The notes below the pieces were generated by a model. That model ran no database searches. It was not told the DNA's origin and saw nothing but the letters and a program-made list of their open reading frames with translations. 64,000 bases of DNA from Ctenosaura bakeri (taxonomy: Eukaryota; Chordata; Lepidosauria; Squamata; Iguanidae): NCBI GenBank assembly GCA_948474755.1, contig CAOLHI010002162.1:186001-250000 (forward strand), given 5' to 3'. Each line of letters opens with the position of its first letter. Within the stretch, counting starts at the first letter, position 1. The translations under genes and the position numbers were made by a program. Positions 57,300 through 64,000 of this stretch are shown here, piece by piece.

Positions 57300-58272
57300 T
57301 CTCTTGGAAATGATTAAAAAATTCTGTGAAAGCTGGTATTATTATTTCATATACATTTTTCACTTTGCTCTTTTAATCCTCATCCACAGACACCTGGATG
57401 AGGAATCTTTAACAGAACTAAAACTAAGAGAGAATTGTTTGACAATTAGTTTTAGTTCTGTTAAATCTCTCTCATCCAGGTGTCTCTCATGTTCTGACAT
57501 CATAACATCTATTCTATCCTCCACAGTCTTCATCTTTTCTTCTAAGATATTGACTCTATTAACTGTTCCTTTTAGATCTTCTGACATTCATTCTATTGAT
57601 TTTTAATTCTCTTTTAATTCTTCCTTAACGTTTTACTTAATTTCAGTTCTCATTTCCCTCACGTTCTGTCTCATTTCTGTCTTCATCTTTTTTATTTCTT
57701 TGAAAACTGAATTTTGCTCAGTTGGTATTGGCGTGGGTCCAATGATGGCCTTCTTTGAGATTGTGCTGCCATTTGTGCTGTTGTTTTCCTAATAGCAATA
57801 GGCATATTTATTTGTTGCTTAAGTGTTTCTCTCACTCTTTCTCTCCATTGTCTCCTCTCTCTTTTTTTCCCTTTCTTTTGTTTGTTTGTGTGTGTATATA
57901 TATATATGTGTATGGTATGTCTGTAACATTATAACAATATTATATATGTATATTTCTTCATATAACAATTCTGTTGTATGTGAGAACATCATTCCCACTT
58001 TCCTCCTTTTGCTTCTCCTGCCTTTCCCCCTCTCTTTCTTTCTATTCATCTCTCCCCCTCATTGTTTTCCAATGCTTTTTATCCAAACTTTATTGAATAC
58101 CTCTATGATACCTTATTTTGTTATAATTAATAACACAAGTAATCACCAGATTATAACAAATTAGAAAAAGCAGAGGGAAGGAAAGAAAAAAAGAAAAGAA
58201 AAAATCTTTTTTTTTTCAGAAAAAGAAAAAAATGCAGTAAGGAAAGAAGAAAAGAGAATAAGAAAAAGAAAT
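57300..58272 (-). mobile_element. L1-like LINE 5' part (ORF1 coiled coil and upstream region)
   Basis: The minus-strand frame 57587-57360 (VNRVNILEEKMKTVEDRIDV) is an L1 ORF1-type coiled coil. A local duplication is seen as inverted copies of ACCTGGATGA (57391, 57476). The DNA to 58272 is purine-rich on the minus strand and holds a short (TG)n(TA)n tract. It is interrupted at 58273 by DIRS sequence. Confidence 0.5.
57886..57910. repeat. (GT)n(AT)n simple repeat
   Basis: GTTTGTGTGTGTATATATATATATGTGTAT, a short dinucleotide tract. Confidence 0.85.
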
Positions 58273-58547
58273 CAGAACAGATTGCTTACCTATAATTGTG
58301 GTTCTTTGAGTGGTCATCCCTGCATAGAGAGCTCAACAGAAACTTCCAGAGCACAGTAGCTTGGCAGGTAGCCCTGCCCCTTCCTGTCTATCATGCCTGC
58401 TCAGGCCTGCCAAGCTACTTCCCCCTTCAGTTTTGACTCCGCAGAAAAGGAGAGAGAGACCTGGACCTGAGGGGGGTTAGGGCAGGATTGTGTGAGGGCA
58501 TAGATGACCACTCAAAGAACCACACTTACAGGTAAGCAACATGTTCT
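58273..58547. repeat. 45-bp inverted repeat at the 3' side of the DIRS element
   Basis: Left arm 58273-58318 (TTGCTTACCTATAATTGTGG, then TTCTTTGAGTGGTCATC) is the reverse complement, with about four mismatches, of the right arm 58503-58547 (GATGACCACTCAAAGAACCA, then CACTTACAGGTAAGCAA). The arms enclose about 185 bases. DIRS elements carry inverted terminal repeats and an internal complementary region, so this is probably their remnant. Confidence 0.8.
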
Positions 58548-61500
58548 TTCTTCACTGTGGTCTCTGTGCCTCACACAACTGAGTGATTGAAAAACTTATT
58601 GATGGATGGTGGGCCAGGTCACCGTAGGATTGAAGAAAGAACCACTCTGCCAAATCGTGCATCACTCCTCGTCCTGCAGTCTAGCTGCTAATGTCAGATG
58701 AATTAAGAGGGCTGGGACCACGTGGCAGCCCTGCATAAGTCCTGGAGTGGAAGGCCTCTTAACATGGGGCAGAGGTGGTGACTGCCGTGGTGGAGTGGGC
58801 ACAGAGAGAGTCTAGGAATGGCTGCTTCACCAACTGCTAGGCTATGCGGTGACAGTGACTCATTTGGAAATCCACTGTGTTGAGGCCTTTTGCCCATAAC
58901 AGACAAAAAGGTTGTGGGCCTGACGGTAAGTAGCAGACCTCTGCTTGTAAAATGCCAGGGCTCGCTGGACATCTAGCCTGTGTAGGGACCTCTCCAAGGG
59001 TGTGGAAGAGTTCTGGGTAGAAGGATGGCAGGATTACTTCCTGGTTGAGGTAGAATTTGGAGACGACTTTCAGAAGGAAGGAAATGTCTGGTCAGAGGAT
59101 GGCCTTCTCCCTATGGAAGACTAAGAAGGGTTCATGCGGCTAAATCTGAGGCCTGGCAGGCAGAGGTAATGCCATCAGGAAGGCTGTTTCAGTGTGAGCA
59201 GTCATTCATCTACTTTGACTAAGGGCTCAAAAGGGTAGCTCATTAGTTGTGACAGGATAAGGGAGAGCGACCAGGGCATTGTGGGGGTGGGCGATACTGG
59301 TGGGTGGAGGTGCACCAAGCCTTTTAGGAAGTGCTTCACCATAGGGCCCATGGAGACCATGCTATGAGAATCATGGACAGGTTGATGGGCTAGACCTATA
59401 GGGAGGACAAGGTGAGGCCCTATTCCCTCAGGGATAGCAAGAACTGCAGGATAGTCTTTACAGAAGCCAGAGTTGTTGATTCCAAGAGTCGAGCAGTGAA
59501 GTCACAGAATTTTCACCACTTGAGGGCATATGACTTCTTGGTCAAGGGTTTTCACACTATGCTGAGGACTCCTAGAACTGTTGGTGAGGTTATGGCTGAA
59601 TTTTCCAAGCAGTTAACTGAGCGAGGGGCATGTCCAGGTGTAGGACTTGGCCACTGGAGTGGAATGGAAGCATCTGGGAGTTTGGGAGGTGGATGTACCC
59701 CCCACGGGCGAGAGAGAAGAGAAGTCCAAACCATGGTTGGCATGGCCAGAACAGAGTCAATAGAATGGCATCCAAGTGACCTGAGGCCACCACCTACGCC
59801 ACCACCTACACTAGCAGTGGGAAGGAAAGAAACAGGTATAGGAGGTACCCACTCCGCTTGAAGAGGAAGGCATTGCCCAGGGAGCTGTTGGCCAGACCCG
59901 CTCATGAGCAGAACCACGGACACTTGGAGTTGAGCTCTGTCATGAAGAGATCTATCTCCAGGAGGCCCCACTAACTGGTGATCATCCCAAAGGCATGAAG
60001 AGATAGAGACCATTCATGATGGAGGTTCGTGGCTCTGCTCAAACTGTCCATTCCTGCCAAGTGGATCGCGACTGGGTAATTGGACCTGCAATTGCACCAA
60101 TCCCAGAAGCAGAGAGCAATGTCCAGGATGGTCACTGAGCGAGTGCCACCCTGATGGTTTATGTAGCATACTGTTGTGATATTGTTGGAGGTCACCTGGA
60201 TGGTCTTCCCTGCCATAACTTTCTCAAAGGATCGGAAGCCCTTCCAAACTGCAAGGATTTTGAGCATGCTGATGTGGTGGGTCTTCTTGGTGTCAGACCA
60301 GTGACCCTGGACTCTGAATGTTTTGCAGTGGGCACTCCAGCCTACCATTGAGGCATCCGTAGTAACCATAACAGATGGTTGAGAAGGTTTGAACGGCATC
60401 CCCTGGTGGAGTTTCAGGATAGAGATCCACCATCACAGTGTGACATGCACCTGGTGGGGAATAGACAATCTCTTTGCCTGGCTTTCCCAGAGAGGGTCGT
60501 AGTTCTTTCTGAACCACCACTGGAGAGGGTGCATGCATTGTCTGGCAAAGGGGGTCACTATTGTCGTGGTGGCCATGAGGTCCAAGAGGCATTGTAGGTC
60601 GGCAATAGTGGATCAGTTTGCATACTACCTCTTTCAGCATAGTCACCCTCTTTTATGACAGGAATGCCTTAGTGAGGGATGAGTCCAAAAATGTGCCTAT
60701 GCGGCAGGTTGGGCACATTACTGACTTCCTGGGATTAATGCAGAGACTGAGGTGCATCAGGAGAGAGAGGGTGGTGTGAAGGTCTTTGCAGAGTTTGGAC
60801 CTGCAAGACACTACCAGGAGCCAGTTGTCCAGGTAAGGATATACAATGATTCCGAGGGTTCTGATTTGTGCCACCACCGCTGCCATACGCTTGGGGCTGT
60901 TGCCAGACCGAAGGGTAACATCTTGTACTGGAATATGTTGTTCCCGACCACGAACCAGAGAAACTTCCTGTGATGTCTAATTCTAATGTGAAAGTAAGCA
61001 TCCTGAAGATCTATGGATGCAAACCAATCCCCTTTCCTCAGGATGATTGCTAAGGTCACCATCTGGAACTTGTGTGGGTGGATGTAGCTGTTGACACACC
61101 TGAGGTCGAGGATGGGGTGAAGGCTACAGTAGTGAAGTATTGTGAAAAGTAGCCCATTGTTGCACAATGGGATGGAAGTTTTTCAATCATGCCTTGGCAA
61201 GAAGGGTGTTGATTTCTCCCAGTAAGTTGGGGTTGGGGCAGGTGGGTCAAAACACACCAATGGGAGGAGTACTTGAGAACTCAATGGCATAACCACTCCT
61301 GACAATGGTGAGAACCCAGGAAGCTGAGGTGATGGTCTACTAAGTGGAATAGTGACAGGTAAATTTGGAATTATCAGTGGTGGACTGTGAGATCTAGTTT
61401 GCTGGGCTGGTGGCATCCAGCCCAAGGAGTCAAAACCATGACTTGGTGGAGGATGGCAGTTTCTTAGTGGTCTACTGGTGGTGCTGTCAGAAAGGCCTGC

Positions 61501-62425
61501 GAAGGGAGGTGGAGTATCCAGAGCCTTAGCAGAAGGATCTGGCAGGGGACCTTGACCTCTGGAAGGACAATGATTGCCAGTGCCAGGAGAAGCGCAGGGG
61601 GACAGAAATGCTCTTGTGTGGGCTGGTGGATGTCCATCTTCTTTGATGTCGTCCTGGCCTTGGATAGCTGCTCCATGGCCTCATCTGTGAATTTGTGGAA
61701 AGGGCCTTGTCCATTGAACAGGAGGTCTTCGATGCACCTCCGAGTGTTATCTGAGAGGCGAGCCAACCTCAGACATAAGAAGTGCTTGAGAGCCACTGCA
61801 CCAATCAGTGCCCTGGCCAAACACTCAACACTGTACTGGGCTGACTGTACCTGCTGGGTGACCAGCGCCTAGGCCTCCTGGTGAAGGTGGACAGCCATTG
61901 ATTTGTCCTCTTCCAGAAATCACAGGATCAAAGTCAGGATGCCATCCCAGAGGGATTTTTGGTAGGCGGTCATGCAGGCCTCCATATTGGAAATCCTGGC
62001 TGACAGGGCCTCTGTGGTGTAAAAACACCTACCAAACAATCTAGTAGACAGTCGCTTGCCTTATCAGTCGGGATGTGTGTGTGTGTGTGTAGAGTGTGTC
62101 TTCCTTCCCCCTTTAGTCTGTGCTGCCTTGATGACAATGATCAAGTTTGGGGTGGGATGTTGAAGGAGATAGGCCACCGCTATCTGTTGGATGCAGTAGA
62201 CCTGTTCCGATCTCCTTGGAGTTGGTGGGAGGAAGGATGATTGGGCCCAGGGCTGCTTGATGATGTCACAGAATGTAGACAGGAATGGAATGGTTGCCAG
62301 TATGGTTGCCCAGGTGTTGACTATTTGAAATATTGGGTCAGGCACTGCCATCTGGGGGACTGAAACCTCCAGTCCAATGGCATTGGCTGTTTGAACCATG
62401 ATATCCGTGAATCACTTGACATATT
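58548..62425 (-). mobile_element. DIRS retrotransposon, gag-RT-RNase H-recombinase, frames broken
   Basis: From right to left on the minus strand: Gag (62399-62064, AIGLEVSVPQMAVPDPIFQI; 61820-61464, RRCIEDLLFNGQGPFHKFTD); RT (61167-60811, LDLRCVNSYIHPHKFQMVTL, then SIDLQDAYFHIRIRHHRKFL and LPFGLATAPSVW); RNase H (60399-59971, VTTDASMVGWSAHCKTFRVQ, then YINHQGGTRSVT); and a tyrosine-recombinase region to about 58700 (ALAFYKQRSATYRQAHNLFV in a shifted frame). The element copies itself through a circular intermediate and a tyrosine recombinase rather than an integrase. It leaves no open frame longer than about 150 codons. Its 5' inverted repeat is not seen; a TG/TA microsatellite lies there. 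Confidence 0.88.
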
Positions 62426-62522
62426 GTGTGTGTGTGTGTGTATATGTATATGTATATATGTATATATGTATATATGTGTGTGTATGTGTGTGTGTGTATA
62501 TATCTATATCTATATCTATATA
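62424..62522. repeat. (TG)n/(TATATG)n/(TATATC)n microsatellite
   Basis: TGTGTGTGTGTGTGTGTATATG turns into TATATGTATATATG units and then TATATCTATATC units. A second short (GT)n is at 62072-62090. Confidence 0.95.
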
Positions 62523-63188
62523 TTAAATATAATATCTTTTATTCAAGTAATCTCAATTCATGTAAATATGTAAAACAATATTAATTAATAATAATTAATA
62601 ATCAATTGAATACTTTACCCTCCTTTTAACCCCCTCCTCACCACAATTACTCTACTGGTTCTATTAAAGATTAATTCATTCAATATATTACAGGTAATCA
62701 AGCAAAATTTTTAAATTTGGTGTCTACTTTTCTCTTCTTTAAATCCCCTTCTCACCCCTCTTCCCCTGACTCTCACTGTCTTTTTAATGTTTTCTTCATG
62801 TCTCACCTTCAAGTTCCTTAGGTCTTTCTCTGATTACCAACTCTTCTCAGCTTCTTAATTCTCAATTATATTCAAGCTTCTCAATTCTGTATAAGTATAT
62901 AAATCTTTATAATTGTTCCCTTTTTTATCTTCTACAGTCTTATTTTTTATTTTTTTACATTAAAAAACAAAAGAAGAAAAAACAAGGGACAAAAATATTG
63001 TTCTTTAGACATTATATATACTATGATGCTTCGTAATTATTTTATAAGAATGTATTATTTACAATCATTGCTATCTTTGTGTCCCCTTTAATCTTCCTCT
63101 TACCTCTTGGCAAATGCTAATGATTACACAAACTCTTATTAATGTGAGTTCCCCCTCCCATTTGCATTATATAGTTATGATCTACTGT
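62523..63188. other. AT- and pyrimidine-rich DNA, possibly L1 5' region
   Basis: No frame is readable. The composition resembles the L1-like region at 57300-58272 in the same orientation, which would make the DIRS element an insertion into that L1, but I cannot show continuity. Confidence 0.3.
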
Positions 63189-64000
63189 TGTTACTGCTAT
63201 GGCTGGGCCGCACTTAAAGGTGACATAGATATCATTTTGATATCAATAATTTGACTCTCTTCCACCTCCCCTCTCCACATGTTTGTGAGGCCCCTGGACA
63301 AGCACAGAACTAGTCTCGGCCACTAAATGCTGCAATATCCCAACACAATACAGGCAGGCCAGAAATAGCCAGATCGCCGCTTTAGGAGACCTCTCTGCAA
63401 ACACCCTCATTATGTATGCACGCTACTTACAAAGAGATCCCTGCCTGAGCAGGCAACTTGACAAGCTGGACACTCAAATGTCAAGCACTGAGCATTTGCA
63501 TACTGTCTACCTCTTTGTCTATTCGGACTTAACTCAATCATGTTACATTTTGACCTTCCCAAAGCTTTGTCTCATGCCTGAAACTCATTGTTTTCCTCAA
63601 GTACGAAATAGCCTGTAGCCACATTCCTCCCTATAAAAACCCCTGATTCTGAGACCTTCCTCGGATCGCTCCCGAGTTCCATCTCGTCTTGCCGCCGCTC
63701 TGCTTGGTGAGCCTTCCCCTTAGTCATATTGGCTGAGACTGTGCAACTTCGGACCTTCACAGTGATCTCTCCGGGTTTCAGGACAGGTGTCGTATCACCG
63801 AATTCAACAATCCCTCTCAAAAATCCCTCTGTACCTCTCCAACCTTTATTTTCTATAGTGTGAGTGTGTTGCATACACTGTCTGTATTTAATAAAAATCT
63901 CAATTATTCTTAAACTCCGGTTTGCTCCTTGGCTTGGCCTGACTCCGTAGACATTGGGTAAAAGATTCCGCTGTGTTGCCCTGCCTCTCACATTGCTAAC
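63189..64000 (+). mobile_element. LTR, copy 3, cut by the window end
   Basis: Begins TGTTACTGCTATGGCTGGGC and follows copy 2 closely through TTGATATCAATAATTTGACT, a TATA box (CCCTATAAAAACCCC, near 63632), AATAAAAATC near 63891 and GTAGACATTGGGTAAAAGAT. The last bases (CACATTGCTAAC) are about 90 short of the expected end. Whether it is solo or the left LTR of a fuller element cannot be seen. Confidence 0.88.

Noticed and set aside
62391..62573. 60-codon open frame through the TG/TA tract
   Set aside because: It translates a microsatellite; low-complexity C/V/Y/I text is not a protein.

Overview
This is vertebrate nuclear DNA, most likely from a squamate reptile and perhaps an iguanian lizard. 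The protein-coding content is two recognisable vertebrate genes. The rest is a dense, nested mix of CR1, L1, L2, a second APE-type LINE, DIRS, LTR elements, a SPIN-like hAT transposon and a tRNA-derived SINE whose 3' part matches what is known from lizards. The squamate call rests on repeat recognition and is an inference; the vertebrate call is firm.

Genes: (1) The last three coding exons of NUBP2, a cytosolic Fe-S cluster assembly P-loop ATPase, lie on the plus strand at 3910-4020, 5736-5805 and 34574-34719. They join in phase and end in a stop codon; the upstream exons lie left of the window. A 28.8 kb intron filled with repeats separates the last two. (2) The large exon of IGFALS (acid-labile subunit of the circulating IGF complex) lies on the minus strand at 37423-39224 and encodes almost the whole leucine-rich-repeat protein. 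Its tiny first coding exon must lie at higher coordinates and was not located. The two genes are convergent and 2.7 kb apart, the arrangement known in mammals.

Layout: 1-3900, NUBP2 intron with an old CR1 piece, a LINE reverse-transcriptase piece, a SINE and a 122-bp tandem duplication. 4.2-9.3 kb, CR1, L2, DIRS and L1 fragments. 9.4-14.4 kb, one long minus-strand LINE (ORF1, endonuclease, RT). 14.4-18.3 kb, an L1 3' end broken by CR1 and a possible LTR, then a DIRS fragment. 18.3-23.9 kb, a near-complete minus-strand L1 carrying a small inverted-repeat element. 24-29.6 kb, mostly unassigned intron with SINE, CR1 and MITE-like pieces. 29.6-34.35 kb, a degraded retroviral-type gag-pro-pol piece, then an L1 3' end invaded by a solo LTR and a SPIN-like element. 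34.5-39.2 kb, the NUBP2 terminal exon and IGFALS. 39.4-41.5 kb, an L2 piece and IGFALS upstream DNA. 41.5-50.8 kb, a plus-strand L1 of about 7 kb split by a CR1 and a solo LTR. 50.8-57 kb, mostly unassigned DNA with a second plus-strand LTR. 57.3-63.2 kb, L1-like sequence around a large minus-strand DIRS element. The window ends inside a third plus-strand copy of the same LTR family.

None of the transposable-element ORFs is intact. I see no RNA genes, CRISPR arrays or bacterial-type operons, and no convincing previously undescribed system. The most checkable points are the LTR family with its target-site duplications, the SPIN-like insertion with an 8-bp target duplication, the DIRS inverted repeat, and the altered cysteine pattern in the IGFALS C-terminal cap.
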